Below, in pieces: positions 32,523 to 44,782 of a stretch of DNA of 64,000 bases. Under the pieces are notes generated by a model, which had not been told where the DNA came from, searched no databases, and saw only the letters and a list, made by a program, of their open reading frames with translations. Source of the DNA: Zingiber officinale (Eukaryota; Streptophyta; Magnoliopsida; Zingiberales; Zingiberaceae); contig NC_055991.1 in assembly GCF_018446385.1 (NCBI RefSeq), positions 116,851,794-116,915,793 of the forward strand. Reading direction: 5' to 3'. Both the position numbers and the translations under genes were made by a program. Numbering within the stretch: position 1 is the stretch's first letter; each line of letters starts with the position of its first letter.

Positions 32523-32589
32523 TTGTATGATTCAAGTAAATAACCCCGTCCCTCCCTTAGGGCAGTAGAGGGGCAGGCGTTACATTCCG

Positions 32590-34470
32590 AGACTGGTTGA
32601 GGTACTTTGAGAGCTCAGAATGAGATGAAATCAGTTCCTATGAGTTTCTAAAAATCCCCTGATCATATAGATGCCTCAAACATAAATTTTACCCAATATA
32701 TTGATATTACTAATTTTATAAAGGTGATTAGCGTTTTTCGGACATCTTTGAGGTAAAAAAAAATCAACGGCGAGGTAAAATTAGTGGTTGAGGACATTTG
32801 TAAAATCATGGGATTTATAGGAACCCATAGGAACTGATTTAATCTCATTTCAAACTCTCTAGGTATCTCAACCGGCCCAGGAAAATTTAAATTTATATAT
32901 AAAAAAACTCAAATCTGCAACGAATTTTGAAATTCGTCGCCGATTCTGCGACGAATTTTGAAATTCATCTCAGATCTGCAACGAATTTTAAAATTCATCG
33001 TAGATTTATTGAGTTTTAATATATATATAAATTTAAATTTTCCTAGGTAGGTTGAGGTATCTAGAGAGGTCGGAATGAGATGAAACCAGTTCCTATGAGT
33101 TTCTAAAAAATACTCTGATCATATAGATGCCCTCAAATATAAATTTTACCCAACATATTGAGATTAGTAATTTTATGAAGGTGATTAACATTTTTTGAAC
33201 ATCGTCAAGGTAAAAAAAATCATCGGCGAGGTAAAATTAGTGGTTGAGGACATTTGTAAAATTAGGAGATTTATAGGAACTCATAGGAACTGGTTTCATC
33301 TTATTCCAACCTCTCTAGGTACCTCAACCATTTTCGGATATTTCAAAATAAGTGTGACTTGTTAATCTATACGTTCGTATAGAAATTTAACTAAGTCTTA
33401 CGTGCTCATAATTGATTTAGGCAATTAGGAATAAATATAATGGGCTAAATAATTTTCACAGGCATTTATATGATCAGGGGAATTTTAGGAACTCATAGGA
33501 ACTGGTTTCATCTCATTCCGAGCTCTCTAGGTACCTCAACCGGTTCAGAAAAATTTAAATTTATATATAAAAAAGACTCAAATCTACAACAAATTTTGAA
33601 ATTTGTCACAGATGTACGACGATTTTCAAATTTTCTCGCATAATCAGTGATGAATTTCAAAATTAGTCGCAAATTTGAGTTTTCTTTATATATAAATTTA
33701 AATTTTATGGAGCCAGTTGAGGTACCTAGAGAGCTCGGAATGAGATAAAACCAGTTCTTATAGGTTCTTAAAATTCCATTGATTTTATAAATATCCTCAA
33801 CCACTAATTTTACCCCTCCGGTGATTTTTTTATCTCGAAGATGTCCAAAAAATATTAATCACCTTCATAAAATCAATAATCTCAATATATTGGGTAAAAT
33901 TTATATTTGAGGGCATCTATATGATCAGGGGATTTTTAGAAACCCATAGGAATTGGTTTCATCTCATTCCGAACTCTCAAAGTACCTCAACCAGCCCAGG
34001 ACAATTTCTTTTTTCTAAAAAAAATTATATTTACAATTTGCGACGAATTTTGCACAGATTTGAGTTATATATATATAAATTTGGAATTCCCGACACTTGA
34101 AACAAATGATTTTTTGTGATGAATCCTAAATTCGTTGTAAAATTACGACGAATCCTAAATTCGTCACAAAAATTATGACGAATCTTAGATTTGTCGCAAA
34201 AATTGCGACGAATCCTAAATTTGCCTAAAAAATTGTGACAAATCCAAAATTCGTCGCAATATTTGCGACGAATATTTTAGTTCGTTGCTTATTTCCAATA
34301 AAGTTTGCAACGAATATTAGTTTGTTGCTAATTGCCGATGAAATTGTTTTTGTCGCAGACGTTGTTGCTAATATGCAACAAGTTCTTTATTTGTCGTAAA
34401 AGTTGTCGTAAATTTGCGACAAGAAATTTTTGTCGCAAATGTTTGTTGCTAAATTGCAGTTTTTTTTTAT
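32590..34470. repeat. Array of about 290-bp inverted-repeat modules with cgacgaatt spacers
   Basis: Modules at about 32590-32880 and 33050-33325, a partial one at 33478-33545, and a reversed one at about 33710-34000. Each module has about 70-bp inverted ends (ggttgaggtacctagagag, then ggaatgagatgaaaccagtt). Between modules are alternating gcgacgaatttt and aaattcgtcgc segments, which become a dense array at 34040-34460. The right end, ...ttttattgtgtg, could be a CACTA-like terminus (cacacaataaaa on the other strand), but no matching left terminus or duplication was proven. Confidence 0.75.
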
Positions 34471-34499
34471 TGTGTGCAGAAGCAAGGTGCACAACATAT

Positions 34500-34720
34500 T
34501 AAAACTATAAAAATCCCCTTGGGGCGAACAGTTTGCTACCGCATGATGATGTTGCCACTATGAGGTCCAGGATCAAATCCCAACTAGTAGCTCGGTGTCT
34601 GCTCTCCCCCATGTATTATTCAATTACTCAAAGTTAGTAGTCATCCATGATTTACTTCTTCCGTGTTAACTTAGGGACGGATTGATGAAAACGTTGGCCG
34701 CGAATAAATCATCTTTTACG
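34500..34720 (+). mobile_element. Diverged SINE copy, same family as 34778-34988
   Basis: Has gttgccactatgaggtccag, a B-box-like ggatcaaatccc, and a 3' part catgatttacttcttccgtg, gggacggattgatg that matches the other copies. No target duplication was found. Its end grades into an (AT)n tract at 34719-34742. Confidence 0.65.
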
Positions 34721-34777
34721 ATATATATATATATATATATATAGATGCCTGGGCAATGTCGGTGGACGTCACCCATG

Positions 34778-34988
34778 TTGGCAAAAGGTGAATAAGCTCG
34801 CCTCCGGCGCCCCCGCTAATCCATCCCAGGGCCAACATGGAGGAGGTAAATCACGGACGGCTAATAGCCTTTGGAATAATGACTAGTACATAAGGGAGGC
34901 ATTTACCTCGGTTTTACTATGATTCAAATCCCAGACCTTATGGTGACAATACCTCATGCGCTAACCACTAGACCATTCCGAGGAGACC
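34778..34988 (-). mobile_element. tRNA-derived SINE, 211 bp, with 17-bp target duplication
   Basis: Flanked by a perfect 17-bp repeat, ggtggacgtcacccatg (34761-34777 and 34989-35005). On the minus strand it starts with a tRNA-like head: A-box-like gtggttagcgcatgagg and B-box-like gggatttgaatc. The tail is gattagcgggggcg and ccttttgccaa. It is similar along its whole length to the split copy at 54892/62166. Confidence 0.9.
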
Positions 34989-35005
34989 GGTGGACGTCAC
35001 CCATG

Positions 35006-35700
35006 GATGATGCCCACAAGGCTATCAAACCATTATATTCAAAAATCCTAACACCTTTTCAATTTGATTTTTTTTTTTTCATATTTAGGGTTTAGGATAG
35101 TTTCATTCAAATAATTCAAATTTGGAAAAAAAAATTAAATATTTGATTTTCATACATGAGAATACGGATAAAAATTGAATGCCGGAGAAGGAATGAGAAT
35201 GAAGATGGGATGCATATAATAAATACGGATAAAAATGAAAGATATGAAATTCAATTCAAATTCCATCTATTGCCATTTCTAATTCAAATAATAACATTGT
35301 GGTAGTTAATTCTAAAAGTTGAAATAAAAACTTCTACTCTACTGTATCTAAACTATATAAAACTTCAACTAACTTCATTATCAAATAATAAAATACGTAC
35401 ATACGATAAACATCCGATATCTTCTACTTCATTACTGGTATATCATCGGAAAATTTGACTTACTAAATTTACGTTATTTTAAATTAAATCTAGTACAATT
35501 AATTTAGTGTCTTCTAATACTTTTATGTGATAAAAGATGATTCATTTGCTCTGAGTATTTAAGTATTTTTATCAATTTGTCCCTAAATCAATAGTTAGAG
35601 GTGAGGTTGATAATAGAGATGAATGCTTCAATAATTATATCGAATGAATGGGTGAACAAGTAGCAGAGAGAATAACAAGTAGAGAGAATTCAGGGGAGGG
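35006..35700. other. AT-rich intergenic DNA
   Basis: No gene, repeat family or motif recognised. Confidence 0.5.
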
Positions 35701-35827
35701 AATATTTTGTGGATTTTTTTATTTGAAAATTCAAAAAAAAAAAAAACCCTAATTGAATTGTTGCCAAATAAGGAGGACAGTTTTCAGAGCATTTGGGCGA
35801 ATTTCATTGGTAAAATTGGAAACAAAG

Positions 35828-36012
35828 CTACACGCTTTTTATACGGACAACTCCCTCTTTCTGTCTCCGTTCACTGTATTGTTCAGTCGTTGCTGAGCTC
35901 CGCTGAACCCTAGCCCTCGCTTTCCTCCTCCCTCCCGTGAGTTCACCAGTCCTAGGCATTTCCCGTTCGCCCCGCCTCCGGTGCTGGAGTCGGCGGCGCC
36001 GTGATATAAGTG
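35828..36012 (+). promoter_or_regulatory. Probable core promoter and 5' UTR of the WD40 gene
   Basis: TATA-like tttttatac at about 35836, followed by CT-rich sequence and gaaccctagccctcg ahead of the ATG at 36013. Assigned by position only. Confidence 0.45.
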
Positions 36013-39000
36013 ATGGAGACCCACCTGAAGAAGTCGCCGCTGAGGATTCGGCTCCGAGTGACGGCGAGGAAGAAAGGGTGGAAGTTGCTCGAAGGCAAGG
36101 GCTCCGGACAGAAGCGCTCGCGGCAGGAATGCATCAACACGGTGAGGAAGCTCCAGCGAAGGGAGATCGGTGGCACCCCCCAGTTGTGCCGTGGCAGCGC
36201 TGCCGTGACGCCCGAGAAGTTCCGAAACATCCAGCTCCAGGTTTGAATCCCTCGTCTTCCTTTGGGTTTCGGGCGGCTGCTTAATATCTCTCTATAGTCT
36301 TTCAATTGCTACTGCTTCGTCTTTGGCGATGTATTGTTCGTTGGAGTTTGCAAAATTTAGACATTTCAAAGTTTTCTGTTGATGTTATTTTGAATAAGTA
36401 ACATATCACTGTGTGGCTTTCTTCCTTTGTTTCCAGAGCTTTGATTTAGGGTGGAACTGTGTAAGTGAAGATAATCTGAAGGAATGCCCTTTAATGGAAA
36501 AATTGAACTAAAATTAGGTATGTTCTCCTGGTTTGGCAAAGAATTTACTCTTGATTGAAAACAGACGTAAGTTCCCGACTATTGCACTCTAGAAAACATT
36601 GAAATTGGGTGAAGGAAAAAAAAATGGATGCTATCATAAGTGTGCAAGGGAAGGGGATAACTAGAATAAATCCAAACACATCATGCTGGAATCCACTTGG
36701 GAGGAAAGTAATAGTCTACTAAGACCTTGGAATCCCCAGGAGAAAGCACAATTTAGGAGAAAAAACAATTCTTTGTTAAGTTTTTAATCATCCTATCTCA
36801 GTGGCTTACTATGTATATGCATTCGAGTAATAATGAACTAATCATAAAAAATTAAGGGGAATAAATAATATCAAATGCAGTATTTAAGATACAAAAGGAA
36901 AAAACAGCCTTTGTGCCAAATTAGGCTTCTATGGTTAGAGTTGATCGACACTGACTCATATTCAGTGGTGCAGTTGAGCATTGATCAGAATCAAAATCAA
37001 GTGCTGGATCAAGCATCATCTTTGCGCTTAGCAATACCGTTCAAGCTTGTTTGATTCTTGCAGTTCTATGATGGTTTTGATTGTAGGTGCAGCGGAGGCC
37101 GGCAAGAGTGGGGTGAATTGCTCCTGAAAAAATTAAAACTATACCCTCCTCGTCTTTCAACTCAAACAGATAGCAATAATAATAAAAGTAAAGACAAAAA
37201 TGAAATGGACACAGAAATTTAACCTGGTTACAACCAAGGGGGTTGTTAATCCAGGGCAATGGCAAGCGCACTAACAAGAGTCTCCTTTACTGAAGGCGGA
37301 GAAGCTTTTTACACTCTAACGGCTCAGAACTATTGCTAGGAATTGCTTACAGAGTTGAATGTAGAAATTGTTGTTAATTCCTAGCTCCAGAGGTCCTTTT
37401 ATAGCCCTTGGAAATTCTATCTCGGAGGTCCAGGGCGTCTCCAACAGAGGTCTAAGGCATCTCCAAGGGGTGAGCGGATAAAACATTATCCGCAGCTCGA
37501 AACGGTCACTTTGACTAGTTGGAGGTGCCTCCAACAGGACTGGAGGCGCCTCCAATGTGGAGGCGCCTCCAGTGCTGTTTGAGGCGCCTCCAAGGTGGAG
37601 GCGCCTCTAGCACTGGCTGAGGCGCCTTAAGCTGCATTTTCAGCTTTTTGCTTCTTTTGCTTCGGCTTCCGATGCTCTGTTCTTTTGGGTGATTTCGCCA
37701 ACTGAAATAGAGCTCACCCGAACCCAATTTCCGGCATTCCTCGAGCAGCCTTCCTCTCAGGCTTAATGTCCCTCGAAAGCCGCGCACGTTCTTCTCGCCC
37801 ACCGGTGTACTCTTCCGCAGCTCTCTCGTCCTTCGGACGCACCGAGTTCGTCGGTTCCCTTCCCGTGTCGTCCTTCTCGCTAGCTGCGTCTTCTGCTCGA
37901 CTTCCTGCGCTCCTAAGCTCCTGCACACTCAGACACAGGGATCAAAACACAAAGCAGGACCTAACCAACTTGGTTGATCACATCAAAACTACCACGGGGT
38001 CCAACATTGATTTGATATTTGAGTACTTCAATTGGGTTTTGGGTTCATTTTGTAAGCCTGGGATAATTTTATTATTTTCGTAATCTCAGGTAGATTCAGT
38101 TATGATCTTTAGGAAATTTCAGCCTCCATGTATCTCTTCAATTGAGTCTTTTTTTCCCTTCTCACATGCATGTTGGGTGGTGTTGGATATGGTTATCTCC
38201 AGCTAATATTACATTCATTTTGTATATCTGGAGAAAGCATCATTAAACATGCTAATTTCAAATGCATCTCAATCTATTTCCATCATTAGCATGGATGATA
38301 GATTGATAGTGGTACGAACATAAATTGGTTTTTCTTGGATGTTGCGATGTGCTTGACTGATTCATAAACCTATTTTAACATCAATTTTAGCCAAAAACAA
38401 CATCATTTTCTTATAGTAATACTAGAATTGTGGACAGCAATGTTCATTTAATATTTCAACTATAATTTGACTTAAAAGCAACAAATTAATGCTTAACTAA
38501 AAAATAATGTTTTCACCACCAAGCAAAACTGCACTAATATTAAGTTTGAAATCCTTTGATGTGTGAGGATCACCATGAGCTAAGCACTTATGAACGAGGC
38601 ACATATTTGTTGGTTGTTTTGAATAAATCTTTTTGCCTTACTCATAGATTGTTGAAGTTACTATAGGGTGAAGTATTCTCTCAAACTGAAGCTTGAAATA
38701 TTTAAACCTTAGCTTTTCTATTTGTGGTAGTGGAAGATGGACTATTACACTTGAATAAAAGTAGTAGGTTCTTCATAGAAATAGCTTTACTACTAAGTTT
38801 GAAATCTTGCTATATAAATGTAGAATACTATGAATTCTATTGTGTTTTCTATATGACAATGTTTAAATTTTTTATACTAATACTATATCTTGAAAGATAA
38901 TATATATGATAAATCATAAAAAATTAAATATAGTTTAAAAATATTTTAATAAAAATAGAGGAGTCTCCCTCCTTGCTTTAATATATATAATGGTAAAGTT

Positions 39001-42000
39001 GTTATTGTGTGACCTAATTGTTATGCATTCGAGTCGCGGAAATAACCTCGTAATGTAGGGAAAAGCCACATACAATAGACCCTTCCTCGGACCCTGCATT
39101 TGTCGGAGCCCTTTTGGAGGAGTCTCCCTCCTCAAATCTACGATCCCAACCCCATGGACCTACTTGCATTCCTAGGCAGCATCTTGATCTTAACAACTTC
39201 TACACAATTAAAGCTTCACCAACCCCAATGATGCAATGTTTCATAGGCAAAGATCCTAGGGTGAACCTCTGCGATTCTCTTATGCTCTAGTGATGTAGGT
39301 TTCATGCAAGTAAAGACACAATTCTTTTGCACTTGCTGCTAACACTGACAACATGGAGCAAGGGTGCTAGGAAAACATGTGGGAACCCTCCTCCTAGGTA
39401 AGCCACAACTTCCTCTTCTTTTTCACCTCCTATAATTGTTAGGGCGTCATGTGGGTCAATATTGATTCCTTATGGTGACTCTTTTTTTTTTCTTGTACCT
39501 CCCATATAATCACTCCACTATGTAGTGCATATGTGGCATCATGTATGGAGGAGGCATATTTAGTAACCGTTAAAAATATTAAAAGATATTTATATTGATA
39601 CTTAAAGTGCTTATCACTTTCAAACAACTTTCTTTTTTTTTAAAAAAATTACGAGCTACTAAATAAGGTAGGAGGCTTAAGCCATTTTGGTTTAGTTTAA
39701 ATTGGTTCAAATGAGCCTACTACATATGTCATACGCAGTCAATATGCGACCCTTTTAAAATTTCCATTGGTTATGCAATTCAAACAGGGATTTTGTAAAA
39801 CCACGCCAACTCTCCCAATATGACATCGACATCAAATTGATTCGTCCAAACCGAAACCCCGACTCGAATGCTTTTTTTAAACTGTGCATGGAATACCATA
39901 ATATATTTATAAATTGCAAAATAACTATTTATTTAAAGTTACAACCTACTAATTAAGGTAGCTTAGGATTTTTAGGTCAATTTTGTTTAGTCTAAGTTAG
40001 TTTCAACATTGAGATCAAATCATTTCAATCAAGGACCAAAAACTTAACTTTTGAGCTATGCATGGAATGCCATAATCTATAGGCACACATTTTCTTTTGG
40101 AGAGCCCACATATACACTAAAGTGGAGAATTTTGAAAAAGAAAGAAAGAAAGAGAGACGTACACTGAATTTTGCAATAGAGATTGTGCACATAATTTACT
40201 TGACAGTTTAACTAATGCATCAATTAATTACTGGAAAAAAATAACAAATAGAGGTGGGTATTTTTTTCATAAGATGCTGAACCTTAGTTTACAGGAAAAA
40301 AGAATAGGAAAAAGGAGGTGAATTTTTTTATAAGATGTTGCACGTCGGTTCAGTCTTATATGGGAACTTAATTGGTTTAGCCCATCGAGTTAGTTCTCCT
40401 ATTTGGGTATATTGATGGGGGACTAAACTATCTATTTCAAAGGGAGAATAAGTGCCTCATTGATAGAAGGGTTTTTTATTTTTTTATTTCTTTTTAGATT
40501 CAGAAAATCCTTTTGATGCTAAGTGGTGGGAGGTTAATGCATGGGAACTTACAAATCATGAAAATTTTCACCCACGTCAGTTGTAAAAGTGAAGTTTATG
40601 ATTTCAAGCATTTAGGAATGTCATAACTGTGCTGGCATAAAAGGGTCAACTTAGCATTAATGCATTTAATATTGTTACATAAAAATACAAGATATAGCAT
40701 TGGTTATGACAAACATAGTTTGATGCCTATGTTTTAGATAGAATTAGTCATGTATAAGTTATATTGAAGCAGTGAAAACATATAATTATTCTTTATAAAT
40801 ACATTGCAGTACAATATATTTTTTTTCTTAAATTTTACATGGTTTCGAAGTCACCTTTCTACATAGGAGTTTCTGGAAGAAATAATCCTAAGGCTAGTAG
40901 TGTCTTCTTATCATCATGCATTTTGTGAGAATCTAGGACTTATGCTGATTAGAACATTGCTATGACTAGCACATGTCTCCTGGATGTCTCTATGCATGTT
41001 GCTTCATTGCACTTTGTTGCACTCCATGCATGGTAACAATGAAGACATAAATTATGCCTTCTCCTCAATCTCTTATATTGGATGTTCTATCATGCACTTT
41101 ACAATCAAGTGGAAAATTAACCAACATCTAGTTGTCTAATGAGGCTCTTGATGCCACTCTTCCATCACTTATTAGGACAGAGAAACAACCGACTTCTGGT
41201 TGTCTAAAGTGCTTTTTCTGTATACATTAATATATTTTGTTCACATTGATAGATTTTCAAGTATTATGTTTCCATTGAGATTCATTTTTTTTTTTAAATT
41301 ATATAACAAATTAGACAGTGTTTATGCTTCAGCTTGAGGAATTCTAGATTAAATATTACAGTCAATCTAGTTCAAGACATTTTTATTGTTATGCAACAGA
41401 ATAGTCATGTTTATGGATTTTATGTTAAATCTAAAATATGATCATTTTTTCCAAATACAACACAAGACAATATTATTCTTTCCTAAATTCTACAGATATG
41501 ATCTAAAAGCTGATGTTCTATTGCTCGGTGGGAAAGTACTTACAAATTCAATGACATCATTATGCATAATGAAATATGATGCAGAACTTTGTATAGTGGT
41601 GACTATCTTGTAATATAACTATCAATATTATGCTGGATGGCCATTGTGCAGACTTGTTTTATTTGTGCAGGATGAAACTACATTCTGGAGTTATCTATAT
41701 GATGAGTATACAATAGTGTTCTCTAGTCTTGATTATTTAATCCATTGACTTCTATATACTGTGTCAAGAATATCACTAAACCTTCCATTCCTACAGAGCT
41801 CTATACTGCTTTATGAATTAGATTTAGGTCTCGCCACATCTTATTTCTGTTGGATCTGTTGCTGTAATGAATCTCAATGCTTCATTTGTGTGTTTCTGTT
41901 TGAGTCTCTGTCATTAAGAAGCAAGAGAAGCAAGAAAAGGTTATAATTGGTGAGCCAGCAAGTCTTGAATTAATGTCCAGCGTTCCTAGCCCACCAAGTG

Positions 42001-44782
42001 AAATGGTAGTTTCTGTCATGATCAACTAAAAATTCTAGTTTGGAGAGAGTTTCCACATAGTTGAACCTCCTGAAGAATTATTATGCTTTTCTTAAGGCTG
42101 ATCTAACCCGCCATCAAAACCCAAATACTTGTCGGAGAAATGTTTTTGATTTAGAATTATATTCAGGATTTTCCTCAGCTCAGATTTCTTGGGAAATAAA
42201 ACTTAGTCACATTAATACAGAGCTAGACCAACTACCTATCAGAACTAACACTTGTTTACGTTACAAATATAACCAATGCTAATTTGCAAAAAAGTACCTA
42301 AAAAATTTGGGTGTGAGAACCACAGTGACCTTTGATAAGTCTCTTCAAGTTTCCTCATAACAATCATCTAGGCACTAATTTCTCTACTAACCATAGCACT
42401 AAGTTCGTTCACGGTGCCAGCTTTCTGTTCCACCACACTTTATTATTCAGTATCCTATTTGTGAAATATAAGGGAAAAAAAATTAAGTCAATGCTATATT
42501 TATCTACTTCACAATTTCCTTACATCATTTATGTCGAGATACAGGACAGTTTGCTTGTATATAAAGTTCACTGTTTCTAAGCCATGTAGTGACTAGTGAT
42601 AAATTTTTTTAATTCCTGGCCAATTTGCTTATAACATGTATGACTAAATTATGTCACAGATGTATATCTGTTGCCTTTCCCTTGAGATTTTAGGCATGAT
42701 CTGTCAAATTCTTATATTTTTTCATTTGGCGCATATTCATTCTCCGTGAATGCAAGTGTACACATACCTTGTTCTGTACACCATATCCTAGTCAAATATA
42801 GATTTTGCCAATGGAATCGTGCTAACAATCTCTTTTCTCTTATGGTTTCTCTTCTGGATAACAGGAAGAGTTTGATACGTATGATCCTAATATCCACTGG
42901 TTTCTGAAATTGCAATTTCTGAAGAAGAGGTCCAAGATTATCGAGATTGTTGCTGCAAATGATCTTATATTTGCTCTCGCACAGTCTGGTCTTTGTGCTG
43001 CTTTTAGTAGAAGTAAATCTTCCGGTCACACTCTGTAGCTGGTCCTTTTTTTTTTCATTGTGATTGACTTCTGCTTATTGTTGCAGCAACAAACAAGCGG
43101 ATATGCTTCTTGAACATAAGCCCTGATGAAGTTATCAGGAGCTTATTTTATAATAAGAACAATGAATCTCTCATCACCGTGTCAGTTTATGCATCGGATC
43201 ATTTCAGCTCTTTGAAATGCAGGACAACTTCAATAGAGTAAGTGACTCTTTTCAAGTGGATCAATCACCAAAGAATTTCTGCGCATGAATAAATCTTCGG
43301 CATCTCGTTATTTTAGTTGAAAACAAACAGATGCATCACTGATCTTTCTAGAAATGAGCATAAAATGAGTTGAATTTGTTTTTCATGATCACCGATCGTA
43401 CTGGCCTTGGCTGTCTTATTTATTCGACTGATGTCTCCATTTTATTTATTTTTTTGATAAGATAGAAGTCCATAAAATTTGCTATTTGAATATGATTACT
43501 CTCAAAAGAATGATCACATGGTGTCAACTCAACTATGCAGATATATCAGGAGAAACCAATTGGATGCCGGGTATCCTCTTTTTGAAACTGAATCCTTAAA
43601 ATGGCCAGGTTTTGTAGAATTCGATGATGTAAATGGTAAAGTGCTGACCTACTCAGCCCAGGATGGGTAAGTTACCACATTTTAGTTACTATGTTCTCCT
43701 AAATTTTAGGAACATCCTTCTGAAGTGTCACTTATATCTTTTCAGCATTTACAAGGTTTTTGACCTGAAAAACTACTCCTTTCTCTACTCAATATGTGAC
43801 AAGGAGATCCAGGAAATTAAAATAAGGTCCCAACTTCTTGCACTTCAAATAATTTCTATGGAAATATTTGTACTATTGTTTTCTCCCCTATTTTCTCTCC
43901 TAATATCAGTTCTGGCAGCCCTGGGATCATGTTGCTAATTTACCAAAGAACTCTTAGTCATGTACCACTGACAATACTCTCAATCGAGGATGGAAAAGTT
44001 TTGAAATCTTTTAATCACTTGCTGCATCGCAACAAAAAGGTTGACTTCATAGAACAGTTCAACGAGAAACTTCTAGTCAAGCAAGAAAATGAGAACCTAC
44101 AGATTCTCGATGTAAACTGCTAAAAATTTTCCTTATTTGTTATTCAAATTTGTTCATTCATCTCTAACACCTTGAAGTTAGCAGGTGAGGAATACAGATC
44201 TCATTGAAGTTAGCAAGAATGAGTTCATGACCCCTTCTGCATTCATTTTCCTTTACGAGAACCACCTTTTCTTGACGTTCAGAGACAGGACTGTGTCAGT
44301 TTGGAATTTTCGTGGGGAGCTTGTCACTTCGTTTGAGGACCATCAACTGTGGCATCTGGACTGTAATACCAACAACATTTACATTACTAGTGATCAAAAC
44401 CTAATAATTTCCTACTGCAAAGCTGAAGACGGGTGTGACAAGCAGGGAGGTATGGTGTGCCCAATCCCATCAAGCTCCACAATTATGCTTCCTGCCCAAT
44501 TGACTGATGATATGATCTGTGTTGTTTCCATTTTGATCAGTATCTCCTGTTGGCTCCATCAATATGAGCAACATCCTCACTGGCAAATGCATAGCCAAGA
44601 TATGTCCACTCGATCCCACACTCCAGGCCGCTTCTCGAAAGCGCAAGGATACCAACTGCTCTACAATCAGAAGCACCATCAGGGAGGCTCTTGAAGATGT
44701 CACCGCCCTCTTCTACGATGAGGAGCGGAACGAGATCTACACTGGCAACAAGCAAGGTTTGATCCATGTCTGGTCTAACTAG
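36013..44782 (+). CDS. WD40/transducin-like conserved plant protein, 8 exons, 477 aa
   Basis: Exons: 36013-36240, 42865-43012, 43087-43237, 43541-43666, 43746-43826, 43919-44111, 44185-44449, 44541-44782. They total 1434 bases (477 codons plus stop), every junction keeps the frame and all introns are GT-AG, which strongly supports the model. The N-terminal 75 residues are basic (RKKGWKLLEGKGSGQKRSRQ) and probably disordered. From exon 2 the protein is a beta-propeller-like chain: EEFDTYDPNIHWFLKLQFLK, SGLCAAFSRTTNKRICFLNI, WPGFVEFDDVNGKVLTYSAQ, KSFNHLLHRNKKVDFIEQFN, FRDRTVSVWNFRGELVTSFE and the end EIYTGNKQGLIHVWSN. From memory this matches a conserved single-copy-like plant transducin/WD40 protein without a settled function. 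A basic tail and WD-like blades suggest a nuclear scaffold, but that is inference. Exon 1 is preceded in frame by a GTG codon; ATG 36013 is preferred. Confidence 0.9.
37082..38006 (-). mobile_element. Solo LTR in intron 1
   Basis: Minus strand TGTTGGACCCCGTGG... to ...CTGCACCTACA, 925 bp, flanked by the 5-bp duplication ttgat (37077-37081 and 38007-38011). Minus-strand TATA CTATAAAAGG at about 37392-37401. Upstream of it (37430-37625) is a cluster of ggaggcgcctcc palindromes. Minus-strand U5 includes the ttcacccca type of copia LTR ends. No internal region is present. Confidence 0.9.
38974..39116 (+). mobile_element. Au-like SINE in intron 1
   Basis: Carries the Au SINE signature: cattcgagtcgcggaaataa (B box), gtagggaaaagcc, acaatagacccttcctcgga and ccctgcatt, ending cccttttg. 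Flanked by a 16-bp duplication gaggagtctccctcct (38958-38973 and 39117-39132). Compared with the remembered Au consensus the head is degenerate. Confidence 0.85.

Larger units (their letters stand above)
29191..32584 (+). mobile_element. Solo LTR of a Del/Tekay-like gypsy element
   Basis: Begins tgtaacaccc and ends gcgttaca, flanked by the 5-bp duplication ttccg (29186-29190 and 32585-32589). At 3394 bp it is in the range of the long LTRs of chromovirus Del/Tekay elements, which share these ends. A TATA-like attataaaagag at about 29374 gives plus orientation. There is no primer site or gene on either side, so it is a solo LTR left by recombination. The two sides rejoin into a continuous copy of the surrounding repeat module. 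Confidence 0.88.
36241..42864 (+). other. Long first intron of the WD40 gene (6.6 kb)
   Basis: Starts gtttga after the codon for the last Gln of exon 1 and ends ataacag before GAAGAGTTT. It contains a solo LTR (37082-38006), an Au-like SINE (38974-39116) and two diverged related stretches at 39650-39900 and 39940-40090 (acctactaattaaggtag type). The rest is ordinary AT-rich intron. Open frames inside it are not genes. Confidence 0.8.

Noticed and set aside
29079..34470. Complete CACTA element spanning the whole module array
   Set aside because: Right end cacacaataaa-like, but the left end (gacacaaataaa at about 29079) matches poorly and no 3-bp duplication was seen; kept only as a hypothesis.
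34480..34520. Direct duplication around the left SINE copy
   Set aside because: No repeat of 8 bp or more could be matched on both sides; the right side is an (AT)n tract.
37515..38083. Open frames in intron 1 as possible genes
   Set aside because: They lie in a solo LTR with a ttgat target duplication.
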